From Planctomycetota bacterium (GTDB lineage Bacteria; Planctomycetota; Planctomycetia; Isosphaerales; Isosphaeraceae), in assembly GCA_028291545.1 (NCBI GenBank), contig JAQGHR010000029.1, forward strand, positions 1 to 53,085: a stretch of 53,085 bases of DNA. The letters run 5' to 3'. This document shows positions 27,001-33,753 of this stretch, piece by piece; position 1 is the stretch's first letter, and each line of letters begins with the position of its first letter. Below the pieces are notes generated by a model, which saw only the letters and a program-made list of their open reading frames with translations, was not told where the DNA came from and ran no database searches. Both the position numbers and the translations under genes were made by a program.

Positions 27001-27973
27001 GGCGGCCGGTCAGCAGCTCGTACAGAGTCACCCCCAGGGCGTAGATGTCGGCCGGCGGGCCGAGCTGCTTGATCCGGCCCGCAGCCTGCTCCGGGGCCAT
27101 ATAGCTGGGCGAGCCCATGATCGAGTCGGTCGCCGTCAGCCCGGAGTCCGTGCCCAGCGACTTGGCCAGCCCGAAGTCGGTGATCTTGGGCGTGCCGTCG
27201 GCCGTCATCAGGATATTGCCGGGCTTCAGGTCGCGATGAATGATCCCCAGCCGGTGCGCCTCGGCGACGGCGCCCGCCAGTCGCTCGACCAGTCCGGCCG
27301 CTCGACGCGCGGCCCAAGGGGTGCCGTCGAGCCCCCGATCCAGGCTGCCTCCGTCGATATACTCCAGCTCGAAGAACGGTAGCCCCTCGGCCTCGCCGAT
27401 GTGGTGGATCTGGACGATATGCGGGTGCTGGAGTCGCGCAATCGCCTGGGCTTCGGCCAGGAAGCGGACGGTCGCGTCGGGCCTGGCGTGGGCACCGCCC
27501 AGGATCATCTTGAGGGCGCATGGGCGGTCGAGCCGGACCTGACGAGCCTTGTAGACCACCCCCATGCCGCCGCGGCCCAACTCCTCCAGGATCTCGTATC
27601 CGGGGACGGCCGGGAGGACGCGGTTCGTTTTCTCCGGGAGGGCGCTTTCGCCGTCAGTGACCTCGGCGGTGGGCCGCAGGTCGATCGTCGGATGGGAAGC
27701 CAAGGGGATATCGAAAGACGACCCATCTTCGGTGCCCGCGAAGCCGTTCCCCCCCAGGCTTGCGGACAGGAGGAATCCCTGGCCCAGAGTCTCGACCATT
27801 GGCCGATCCAGGAGGCTGTCGGGCCGGTCGTGGGCACACAGGAGGGCCTCCACCCTCCGCCGCAGATCCGCATCAGTCGAGCACTCGCGATCCAGGATGG
27901 CGGCGCGGCCCGCGACGTCAGATTCCATGGCCGCTCCGAACACGGCCTGGACGCGATTCGGATCGAGCGGCAC
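24050..27973 (-). CDS. Transmembrane Ser/Thr protein kinase with C-terminal WD40 propeller repeats
   Basis: About 1307 residues. The GTG at 27973 was chosen: GGAGG lies 7 bases upstream, and the protein then aligns with the 92-residue paralogue from its first residue. Residues 1-60 are the planctomycete kinase N-terminal helical module. The kinase domain spans ~126-390, with GRGGMGVVY (P-loop), HRDLKPGN (Asp248) and DFG (266-268). A single membrane helix lies at ~413-436. After a coiled segment, many WD40 repeats fill the rest (recurrent FSPDGR.L…G…VR.WD patterns). The kinase is predicted cytoplasmic and the WD40 part beyond the membrane. It starts 27 bases after an ECF sigma factor gene, a pairing common in planctomycetes, so it may phosphorylate or control that sigma factor. 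Confidence 0.94.
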   Translation of the reverse strand: MPLDPNRVQAVFGAAMESDVAGRAAILDRECSTDADLRRRVEALLCAHDRPDSLLDRPMVETLGQGFLLSASLGGNGFAGTEDGSSFDIPLASHPTIDLRPTAEVTDGESALPEKTNRVLPAVPGYEILEELGRGGMGVVYKARQVRLDRPCALKMILGGAHARPDATVRFLAEAQAIARLQHPHIVQIHHIGEAEGLPFFELEYIDGGSLDRGLDGTPWAARRAAGLVERLAGAVAEAHRLGIIHRDLKPGNILMTADGTPKITDFGLAKSLGTDSGLTATDSIMGSPSYMAPEQAAGRIKQLGPPADIYALGVTLYELLTGRPPFRGATILETLEQVQSVEPVPPSRLVPGLPRDIETIALKCLQKDSGKRYESASALAEDLRRFLDGEPIVARPVPVWERAWRWCRRHPAPAALTAAVILVAALGLTGVLWQWGEAVRARDLATKRAVAEAEARRETEVTLVDMYTTSGIAAGDQGDHARAALWFANAARRAKADPDRRLANSVRARSWGRQAITPLHAVVTDGTRPAGLVFHPGGRHLITKSIIGGAARDARHTLWDLSAERAVPFGGGFSDVPAAAWSPDGKALAVGLGEGDVIVADFPAGDGATRIKFPGRIRLLSYSPDGRYLAIAGGDVARIWDVRSRAFATPDLAHPAAVTNLAFHPEGRFLATGCLDNHARLFAVAGNAGLPLWTPAPHVQVPHGSPWFPEFFSPPLFVDGGRGLITYGGQKALTLRAVETGAEVLAIDAPGLAGTAPAADERIPMRFAAIEISPDGRYLAAIGFQSPRVRLFEVATGRPVGPVLEHKNTVLGASFSADGRALLTGSTDNTVRQWAVPGGELLAPPIDLHRSVRLVAFAPRGRSIATQDGELIRLWALPEDGVPTSRVPLDRHSSFASLSPDGTLLIATGMSFQSQSKLAVTQAIRVATGQSAGPPLHPGGIIADATFSPDGKSVATLGVRVDPSTEGREVVAWDWSSGRPAWRANLPSDPRSLAYRRDGRRLAVLCGGGELLIFEADSGREVRRWAAHDAEPAHHWVNNGKVAFSPDGRSVLTWGMGNDARVWDADTGRLRYPALPHRDKCHDLQFSPDGRLMALASYDGSVRVRDLATGAALVELPAHPDIVYTATFSPDGELLATACRDHTIRVWDWRARRLVCPPFEHSKEALAATFTPDGRWVLSASIDGTGRAWDWRTGKPVTPPLAIGDEPECLVVTPDGAHAVVGGAMSSLAVLDLGELGRTDSDPGALCLQAELLAGQRLHEGGGTVNLSAEEWLDRWREFRRRSTTSDIAGRGVNLDGAPAAPPAGP

Positions 27974-28000
27974 AAGACGGTCCTCCGACGAAAGGATCAA

Positions 28001-28549
28001 TCAGTCCCCGATAGCGTCCCGGAGCCAGGCCCGGGCGTAGGCCCACTTCCGGCGCGCGAGGTAGACGGAGATCCCGAGGGTGGAGGCGACCTCCTCGTGA
28101 CCCAGTCCGGCAAACTGACGGAGTTCGACCACCCTGGCCGCGACCGGGTCCTCGGTCGCCAGGCAGCTCAGAGCGTCATCGAGGGCGAGCAGATTTTCGT
28201 CCTGATCCTCGGCGGCTTGGTCGGCGAGATCGACCCGGTGGAGCCCGCCGCCTCGCTTCTGCCGGGCCTTGCTCCGAGCATTCTCGACGAGGATACGGCG
28301 CATCGCCTCGGCCGCCGCGGCGAAGAAGTGACCACGGCCGTCCCACCGGCGATCGGGGTCCCCGACGACCAGCCGCAGGTAAGCCTCATGCACCAGGGCC
28401 GTGGCCTGAAGCGACTGTCCGGGCGTTTCCTGAGCCAGTCTCCGGGCCGCCAGCCTGCGGAGTTCCGCATAGACGAGCGGGAGCAGGGACCCGGCGGCCT
28501 GCGAGTCGCCTTGCACGAGGGCCGAGAGGATCTGGGTCACGTCGGTCAT
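28001..28549 (-). CDS. ECF-type RNA polymerase sigma factor
   Basis: 182 residues. The ATG at 28549 was chosen over a TTG two codons upstream. Region 2 (LLPLVYAELRRLAARRLAQE…QATALVHEAYLRLV) and the linker (FFAAAAEAMRRILVENARSKARQKRGG) match the planctomycete ECF class that accompanies Ser/Thr kinases. Region 4 is a helix-turn-helix (RVVELRQFAGLGHEEVASTLGISVYLARRKWAYARAWL). No anti-sigma factor is visible. The kinase that follows 27 bases later is the likely regulator. It redirects RNA polymerase to an unknown stress or envelope regulon. It is the first gene of the long minus-strand run. Confidence 0.94.
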   Translation of the reverse strand: MTDVTQILSALVQGDSQAAGSLLPLVYAELRRLAARRLAQETPGQSLQATALVHEAYLRLVVGDPDRRWDGRGHFFAAAAEAMRRILVENARSKARQKRGGGLHRVDLADQAAEDQDENLLALDDALSCLATEDPVAARVVELRQFAGLGHEEVASTLGISVYLARRKWAYARAWLRDAIGD

Positions 28550-29019
28550 CGACAAAGTTCGCCGGGGTCCGCCGCTCCCGCTACCTCGCTCCGCGTCCAG
28601 GCCTTGGTGCCCGGAAGCCTCCGCAAAAGCTCGTATAGATGGAAAATTGGCCAGATAATAATTCTAACCCGCCGACCTGATAGGCGATAGTCTCATCCCG
28701 CGGTCGCGTCGAGTCCCTGCCCTCGGCGGACGGTGCGGCATCCGCCCGGAAAACCGACCTGCCGGCGACCGCGACGGGACCTCCGCACGACGACGTTCGA
28801 CGAGTCCGCCGCAACCTGACCCTCCCGGAACTCGCGAAACTCGCTAAAGCCGCCGTGCCCTTTCCGCGCGGCGGGGACGGAAGTGGTCGGATCGCGTCGG
28901 CTCCCGACGGATTCGAGACCGTAGACGATCGCTCGAATCCCTCGGGTCCTGATCGCTCCGAAACCCCAGAAAAATAGGGGCCTGACGGCACCTGGCGGGG
29001 TGCTGTCGGCCCCTGACAT
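28550..29019. other. Intergenic region leading to the island's left end
   Basis: No convincing gene is present. It should contain the promoter of the sigma-kinase operon. Its right end holds the orphan terminator listed separately. Confidence 0.5.
28971..29014 (-). terminator. Orphan minus-strand terminator, probably of tRNA-Ser
   Basis: On the minus strand, AGGGGCCGACAGCACC pairs with GGTGCCGTCAGGCCCCT and is followed by ATTTTT, a classic Rho-independent terminator. It begins five bases after the 3' end of the tRNA-Ser scar at 29020-29038. Nothing is now transcribed into it from nearby, which fits a tRNA terminator stranded by island insertion. Confidence 0.75.
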
Positions 29020-29038
29020 AGCGGAGGGGGTGGGATTC
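29020..29038 (-). repeat. Left attachment-site scar (tRNA-Ser 3' end)
   Basis: AGCGGAGGGGGTGGGATTC is identical to the 3' end of tRNA-Ser(UGA) at 49201-49219, in the same orientation. It covers the acceptor 3' strand and T-stem. The sequences on both sides differ between the copies. Confidence 0.85.
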
Positions 29039-29166
29039 TCCCGCCCCTCTCGCCGCATGTTATTAATCTCACGCCTCTTGCATCGCAAGGACTCGCCCGT
29101 CACGGACTTCGGTGCCCGGCCTTGGTCCGCATTGCCACCCGTCACTTGCGGTCATTGGGCATCGTT

Positions 29167-29186
29167 TTCAGCACAGTTTCAGCACA
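29167..29186 (+). repeat. 20-bp subterminal direct repeat, left copy
   Basis: TTCAGCACAGTTTCAGCACA, itself built from two TTCAGCACA units, lies 129 bases inside the left scar. An identical copy is at 49107-49126. The layout fits arm-type integrase binding sites. Confidence 0.55.
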
Positions 29187-29273
29187 GTCCGAGCCGTCGC
29201 GGAGCAGGGTTTCCCGCAGTGACGGCGTCATCTTCGTCCTCACGCATTTCCCCGTCCAGTGGGGAGGTGCGCC

Positions 29274-29858
29274 ATGAGCGATCACTCCCCCGGCAATTCG
29301 CAGCCCCGCAATGGGGACACCTTCGTCGTCGGCATCGTGGCCCGCATCAGCGGCTGCGCCAACCAGAAAGAAATCAGCCTCGACGACCAGGTCGACCACG
29401 GCGAGGACGTCGCAGTCGAGAACTGCGACGGGCCGATCGAGTACCCCGTCATTGCCACTACCGGCAAGGGCGAGTGGCTCGACCGGCCCGAGCTGGCCAA
29501 GATCGAGGAGATGCTCCGCACGCGGGAGCTGGACCTGCTGGTGGCCGAGGACCTGGGGCGCTGGGTCCGGGGCACCGAGGCGGCCCGACTCTGCGGCATC
29601 GCCGTCGACCACGGGACGCGGGTGATCGTGCCGAACGACGACATCGACACGGCACGCGAGACGTGGGAGGAGGACGTCATCTCGGCCTGCCGCGACCACG
29701 TCAGCCACAACGCTCACACCTCGCGGCGAATCAAGCATAAGCTCATGAACCGCTTCATCAAGTACGGTGGCGCCACGCCGCGCGAAATCTACGGCTTCAT
29801 CAAGCCCCCCGGGGCCAAGACGTACGACGAGTGGTCCAAGGACCCGGCTGCCGGGTAG
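29274..29858 (+). pseudogene. Serine recombinase N-terminal fragment, truncated by a transposon end
   Basis: The ATG at 29274 follows GGGGAGG. The frame encodes a resolvase-type catalytic domain: FVVGIVARISGC with the catalytic-type Ser in R-I-S, SLDDQ, a DLLVAEDLGRWVRG segment (D-R-L-x-R-like region) and VIVPNDDIDT. Large serine recombinases are usually 450-600 residues; this frame ends after 194. Its last codons and stop TAG lie inside the inverted repeat of the IS1-type element that starts at 29853. The DNA-binding part is therefore lost and the protein is very likely inactive. The missing part is not found beyond the right end of the element. Confidence 0.8.
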
Positions 29859-29930
29859 TGTCTCAGTTTGAAATTCGGAATTTCGATTCCCCGTCTGGAC
29901 TCGCTCGGGCGAGGGCCGCACAATAAGGGA

Positions 29931-30212
29931 ATGCCTAACCACTCAAGCAAGCGGCCCAAGCGGCCCACCGATATCAATCAGCTCGCCAAGGCCCTCGTGC
30001 GAGAGGCCACGGAGGAGCCTGCGCCGCAAGTTGAAGCCGCGTCGCCCGAGCCCGAAGTGACGCCAGATCCGATCCGCGAGGCGGCACGGGCGTTAGGCAA
30101 GCGAGGCGGCCTGAAGGGCGGGAAAGCCCGCGCGGCAAGCATGACGCCCGAGAGGCGGACCGAGATCGCGAAGAACGCGGCGGCAAAACGCTGGGAGAGG
30201 GCCAAGGACTAG
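29931..30212 (+). CDS. Small basic protein, transposon passenger
   Basis: 93 residues with the ATG at 29931. The N-terminal half is Pro/Glu-rich and likely disordered. The C-terminal half, AARALGKRGGLKGGKARAAS-MTPERRTEIAKNAAAKRW, is a motif I have seen in small proteins near mobile elements. Its Gly/Lys/Arg pattern suggests nucleic-acid binding. It precedes the P63C gene on the same strand by 105 bases. Confidence 0.6.
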   Translation: MPNHSSKRPKRPTDINQLAKALVREATEEPAPQVEAASPEPEVTPDPIREAARALGKRGGLKGGKARAASMTPERRTEIAKNAAAKRWERAKD

Positions 30213-30317
30213 CGGCTTACAGAAATTCAGTTTTCTGTTTTCCAGTTTTTCTGGTGGACTTCGCCTGATTTCACGGTGGCATTCCAGCGTTCCCTTTTCA
30301 GGAAGGCTGGTGTTGCC

Positions 30318-31469
30318 ATGAACTCTGCCGAGATCATCATCCAGAAATTCGGCGGTCTCACGCCCCTCGCGAAGTTGATCGGCAAGGGGCCGACCACCGT
30401 CCAATATTGGGCCAAGGCCGGCGCGATCCCCGCCAAGTGGCACAACAAGCTGCTTGGGCTAGCTCAAGCCAACGCAATCGACCTCTCGCCGAGCGACTTC
30501 CTCCCGGCCCAGGAGATCGTCGGTAGCGAGATTGTGCCGGCCTTGCCGTGGGCTAAATGGCCCGGCGTCCTCGAAATCGGCGACACCGAGATTCAATGCT
30601 TCGTCTTGAGCGATGGCAGGCGAGTCATCAGCCGCACCGCCGCAACCCTGCATCTAGCCGGCCCGCAAGGCGGAGGGCAACTTGAGCAATACCTGCGGGC
30701 GGCGGCGATCTCGACATACATCCCGCCGGATCTGCCGGAACGGATGGTCGAATTCACGCTTTCGCACATCGTCAACAAGTCGGTGAAGGGGTTGGATGCC
30801 GCTACTTTCATCGACATTTGTCGGGCCTATGTCCGGGCCTTGGCAGAGAGCGCCCTCACCACCCCGAACCGACTGGAAATGGCGAACAAGGCCGGCGCCT
30901 TCCTTGCTGCCTGCGCCAAGGTGGGGCTGGAAGCGCTCATCGACGAGGCAACGGGCTACCAGTACGAGCGGGCCAGCGACGCTCTGCAATTCAAGCTCAA
31001 ACTGTATCTCGCGGACGAGATGCGGAAGTGGGACCGGACGTTTCCCGAAGCCTTATGGGTCGAGTTCGCCAGGCTCACCAATTGGAAGGGTGGTATCCAC
31101 TCCCGCCCAAAGTACTGGGGCAAACTCGTGATGGAGTTGATTTATGGGTATCTGGACCGAGATGTTGCGGAATGGCTGCGCAAGAACGCGCCGAAGCCTC
31201 AGAAGGGCCAAAACTATCATCAGTGGCTGAACGATCAGTATGGTCTCAGGAAGCTGGTCGAACACATTTGGATGGTTGTTGGGATGGGCAGTTGTTGTAA
31301 GTCTATCCGCGAACTCCAAGACAGGATGGCTGAGAAATACGGCCGCCTGCCGATTCATTTCACCGTCTATCTTCCCCAGAAACAGACCGGACAGCGGATG
31401 CTGTTCGACGAAGACTCGGATCTGGAACCCGAACCGACCCCCCCGGATTCCACACAAGAATCGACATAA
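30318..31469 (+). CDS. P63C-domain protein with N-terminal helix-turn-helix, transposon passenger
   Basis: 383 residues; the ATG at 30318 was chosen over an upstream start at 30276. Residues ~1-50 look like a Cro/YdaS-type helix-turn-helix (AEIIIQKFGGLTPLAKLIGKGPTTVQYWAKAGAIPAKW). The middle (~85-330) has the P63C domain hallmarks: IGDTEIQCFVLSDGRRVISR, YIPPDLPERMVEFTLSHIVN, LEMANKAGAFLAACAKVGLEALIDEATGYQYERASDAL, and WVEFARLTNWKG…RPKYWGKLVMELIYGYLD. The C-terminus is acidic and Pro-rich. P63C domains occur in phage and mobile-element proteins of unknown role; replication, repressor or anti-restriction roles are possible but unproven. Confidence 0.8.
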   Translation: MNSAEIIIQKFGGLTPLAKLIGKGPTTVQYWAKAGAIPAKWHNKLLGLAQANAIDLSPSDFLPAQEIVGSEIVPALPWAKWPGVLEIGDTEIQCFVLSDGRRVISRTAATLHLAGPQGGGQLEQYLRAAAISTYIPPDLPERMVEFTLSHIVNKSVKGLDAATFIDICRAYVRALAESALTTPNRLEMANKAGAFLAACAKVGLEALIDEATGYQYERASDALQFKLKLYLADEMRKWDRTFPEALWVEFARLTNWKGGIHSRPKYWGKLVMELIYGYLDRDVAEWLRKNAPKPQKGQNYHQWLNDQYGLRKLVEHIWMVVGMGSCCKSIRELQDRMAEKYGRLPIHFTVYLPQKQTGQRMLFDEDSDLEPEPTPPDSTQEST

Positions 31470-31567
31470 ACCCTTGGCAGGACTCATTTCTGTAACCCGG
31501 AGCAAAACCTGGGTCAAACTGAATATTTCCGCTTGACCATGCTTGAGCGTTAAGGCGTAATATCAGT

Positions 31568-32386
31568 ATGAACAAGCTCAATACCGCCAAGCGTGTCGCG
31601 ATCATCTCGGCGCTGGTCGAAGGCAATAGCCTCCGATCGACCCAACGCATGACCGGCGTGTCGATCAACACGGTGACGAAGCTGCTTGTCGATGCGGGCG
31701 AGGCGTGCGCCCGCTACCAGCACGAGACGCTTCGCAACCTGCCGTGCAAGCGAATCCAGTGCGACGAGATCTGGTCGTTCTGCTACGCCAAGGCGAAGAA
31801 CGTCCCGCTTGAGAAGCAGGGCATCCTCGGCTATGGCGACGTGTGGAACTGGACGGCCCTGTGTGCGGATACGAAACTCGTGCCGTCATGGCTGGTCGGT
31901 GCCCGCGACGGCATCCACGCGAGCCACTTCATCGCCGATCTGGCGTCTCGGCTCGCCAATCGGGCCCAGTTGACCACCGACGGCCACAAGCCTTACCTGG
32001 AGGCGGTGGAAGGGGCCTTCGGCGGCGAGATCGACTATGCCATGCTCATCAAGCTCTACGGCGGCTCGCCCGACGGCGAGCATCGCTACAGCCCGGCCGA
32101 ATGCACGGGAGCGATCAAGACGCCGATCGTCGGGACTCCCGACGAGGCCCACATCTCCACTAGCTTCGTCGAGCGTCAGAACCTCACGATGCGGATGAGG
32201 CGATTCACGCGGCTGACCAACGGGTTCAGCAAGAAGCTCGCGAACCTGGAAGCGGCCGTCGCCTTGCACTACATGGATTACAACTTCGTGCGGCGGCACA
32301 AGACGCTTCGGGTCAGCCCGGCGATGGCGGCGGGAGTATCAAGCAAGCTCTGGTCGATCGAGGACGTGGTGGCGATCATCGACTAG
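31568..32386 (+). CDS. IS1-family transposase (single-frame type)
   Basis: 272 residues. An N-terminal helix-turn-helix (KRVAIISALVEGNSLRSTQRMTGVSINTVTKLL) is followed by the catalytic core with apparent DDE residues in IQCDEIWSF, LTTDGHKPY and STSFVERQNLTMRM, and the C-terminal LHYMDYNFVRRHKTLRVSPAM. It closely resembles the longer IS1-family transposases read from a single frame. It appears full length with no frame break, so it could still mobilise the surrounding element. It lies between the P63C gene and a convergent two-gene unit, overlapping the last codons of the 74-residue gene. Confidence 0.9.
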   Translation: MNKLNTAKRVAIISALVEGNSLRSTQRMTGVSINTVTKLLVDAGEACARYQHETLRNLPCKRIQCDEIWSFCYAKAKNVPLEKQGILGYGDVWNWTALCADTKLVPSWLVGARDGIHASHFIADLASRLANRAQLTTDGHKPYLEAVEGAFGGEIDYAMLIKLYGGSPDGEHRYSPAECTGAIKTPIVGTPDEAHISTSFVERQNLTMRMRRFTRLTNGFSKKLANLEAAVALHYMDYNFVRRHKTLRVSPAMAAGVSSKLWSIEDVVAIID

Positions 32387-32600
32387 GAATGTCTTTGCCG
32401 GGGAAAAGTGTGTCCACGAGAGCGAGAAGAAGTCGCCTGTAAAGTGGATCTCTGCCCTCCCGATCCAACGCTTCGATCGCCATCTGTGAATCAACACGGC
32501 CCATGCGGACCAACTCCATTAGCGCATATGGGCCGTTTGGCTGATGGAGAACGGAGTCGATTTCGCTGGTCGACAATTGCAATCGCTCGGCGCTTGCCAT
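32376..32600 (-). CDS. Small protein of unknown function, transposon passenger
   Basis: 74 residues with a ribosome-binding-like AAAGGA upstream. It is helical, with no recognised motif (…ALMELVRMGRVDSQMAIEALDREGRD…). It follows the GAF-like gene by 19 bases on the same strand and overlaps the convergent transposase end by 11 bases. It could be a partner of the GAF-like protein. Confidence 0.5.
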   Translation of the reverse strand: MASAERLQLSTSEIDSVLHQPNGPYALMELVRMGRVDSQMAIEALDREGRDPLYRRLLLALVDTLFPGKDIPSR

Positions 32601-32619
32601 GACCCCGATCCTTTGCTGC

Positions 32620-33300
32620 TTACCCGGATTTGGGCGGGTAGATCTGACATTTATGGTATGGGCTCGCTTCGCTAAAGGTCAACGCCAACAGTGCGATATA
32701 GGGACGGCACTGGCAAAAAACGCGGTCCTTCTCGCCGTAAAACGCATAGGCTTTTTCGCAATCTATCGACAATCCGCCAAAGGCAAATTCACCCTTTGTA
32801 ACCGGAATCGCGGCGATCGAACGATATGGACGATTCTTCTCCGGTTCGCTCACGCGGAGGTCGTCTTCTATGACGATGGCTCCTGTGCAGATCGCTCTCC
32901 AGACCAAGAGATCGTCGGCCGCTAAGTGTGTGCGTGGCGACGGTCGCCGGGGGTCTGAGCGGGCCACGACCTTCATGGTTAACGGATCGTCTTGCGTGAG
33001 GACGAGCAGGTTAGCTGTGAGTGTGTGGTGGTCGATTTCGAGCTGATCCGCGATTCCGGAGGTTATACACCTGAGCGTGTCGATTCGTAACGTGTCGATA
33101 TCAGCCTGAAGCCGCAAATCAAGCACCCGGGCACGATCAATCAAACCAGCAAGGGCAGACATGCGGACATGATAGGCGTTGTCGAGCTTCCTCCGAGTGA
33201 GCGCCCGACGGAACTCCTTTTCGTAGCGGAGCACCAGCGCTCCCAATGCAAGGAGAAGAGCGCCGTCTTGAGAGCACGCTCGCCAAGACGACGCGGTCAA
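32620..33300 (-). CDS. GAF-like sensor protein with an interrupted membrane N-terminus
   Basis: The frame from a TTG at 33300 encodes 226 residues. A hydrophobic segment comes first (GALLLALGALVLRYEKEF), then a helical linker, then a GAF-like domain ending in RSIAAIPV…FAFGGLSIDCEKAYAFYGE. The same frame stays open further upstream apart from two TAG codons (33316-33318 and 33391-33393). That upstream part encodes another membrane-like helix (DIAVGVAVLVAIIAA). The original protein may have been a two-helix membrane GAF sensor, now broken. The ligand is unknown. A CDS is reported because the GAF part is intact. Confidence 0.5.
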   Translation of the reverse strand: MTASSWRACSQDGALLLALGALVLRYEKEFRRALTRRKLDNAYHVRMSALAGLIDRARVLDLRLQADIDTLRIDTLRCITSGIADQLEIDHHTLTANLLVLTQDDPLTMKVVARSDPRRPSPRTHLAADDLLVWRAICTGAIVIEDDLRVSEPEKNRPYRSIAAIPVTKGEFAFGGLSIDCEKAYAFYGEKDRVFCQCRPYIALLALTFSEASPYHKCQIYPPKSG

Positions 33301-33588
33301 CCACGACCGGCCGTTCTACCGCATGTACGGCGAGTATGAGGCCGCGATGATCGCGACCAAAACGGCCACGCCAACGGCTATGTCTCGTCCCTACAGGTTC
33401 CCCCACCATCGAGTGAGGTTGGTTCCAGTGAACGCAAGAAATCTACGGGTGCGAGGCATCATGGGCGAATGATCTTTGAACCGGTGAGCGAGGTCAAGCA
33501 TCGATCCGCAGTAGTTCGCCCCGCTCAAATCCCATGCCAAACCCGCCTTACCGGCCCGCGTGACGAAATTCAAACTGAGACACTACCC

Positions 33589-33736
33589 AGGAACAGTATG
33601 GTGATCGTGTCGTGGTACCCGGCCGGATCCCCGCGGGCGAGGTTGTACGACGGGATGTGATGTCGGGCCCGGGCCGCCTCGAACGGGTCCGCCCGCAGGT
33701 AGCACAGGGCGACCCCCGGGTGGGCCCGTTGGCGAC
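33589..33736 (-). pseudogene. Gene remnant cut by the transposon right end
   Basis: The minus frame 33736-33589 encodes HPGVALCYLRADPFEAARAR…SGYHDTIT-like sequence (exact end: GYHDTITILFLG). I recognise this as part of an unnamed bacterial protein family with the ending YHETIT…L. It is cut at one side by the transposon repeat and at the other by a stop codon. The rest of this gene is not next to the left end of the transposon. Confidence 0.5.
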
Positions 33737-33753
33737 GTCAACACGGTCCGGGT

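Larger units (their letters stand above)
29853..33588. mobile_element. IS1-type transposon carrying passenger genes, 3.7 kb
   Basis: Terminal inverted repeats begin GGGTAGTGTCTCAGTTTGAA; the first 25 bases of each end (29853-29877 and 33588-33564) differ at one position. Between them are an IS1-family transposase and four other genes. IS1 elements are usually around 0.8-1.2 kb, so this is a passenger-carrying form. No target-site duplication is seen: the left flank is a recombinase gene and the right flank an unrelated gene remnant. Confidence 0.75.

Noticed and set aside
28581..29145. Minus-strand frames of about 150 codons near the island's left end
   Set aside because: They run through the terminator hairpin and the tRNA scar and have no protein-like motifs.
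29853..33588. Target-site duplication of the IS1-type transposon
   Set aside because: The flanking bases (…CGGCTGCC and AGGAACAG…) do not match.
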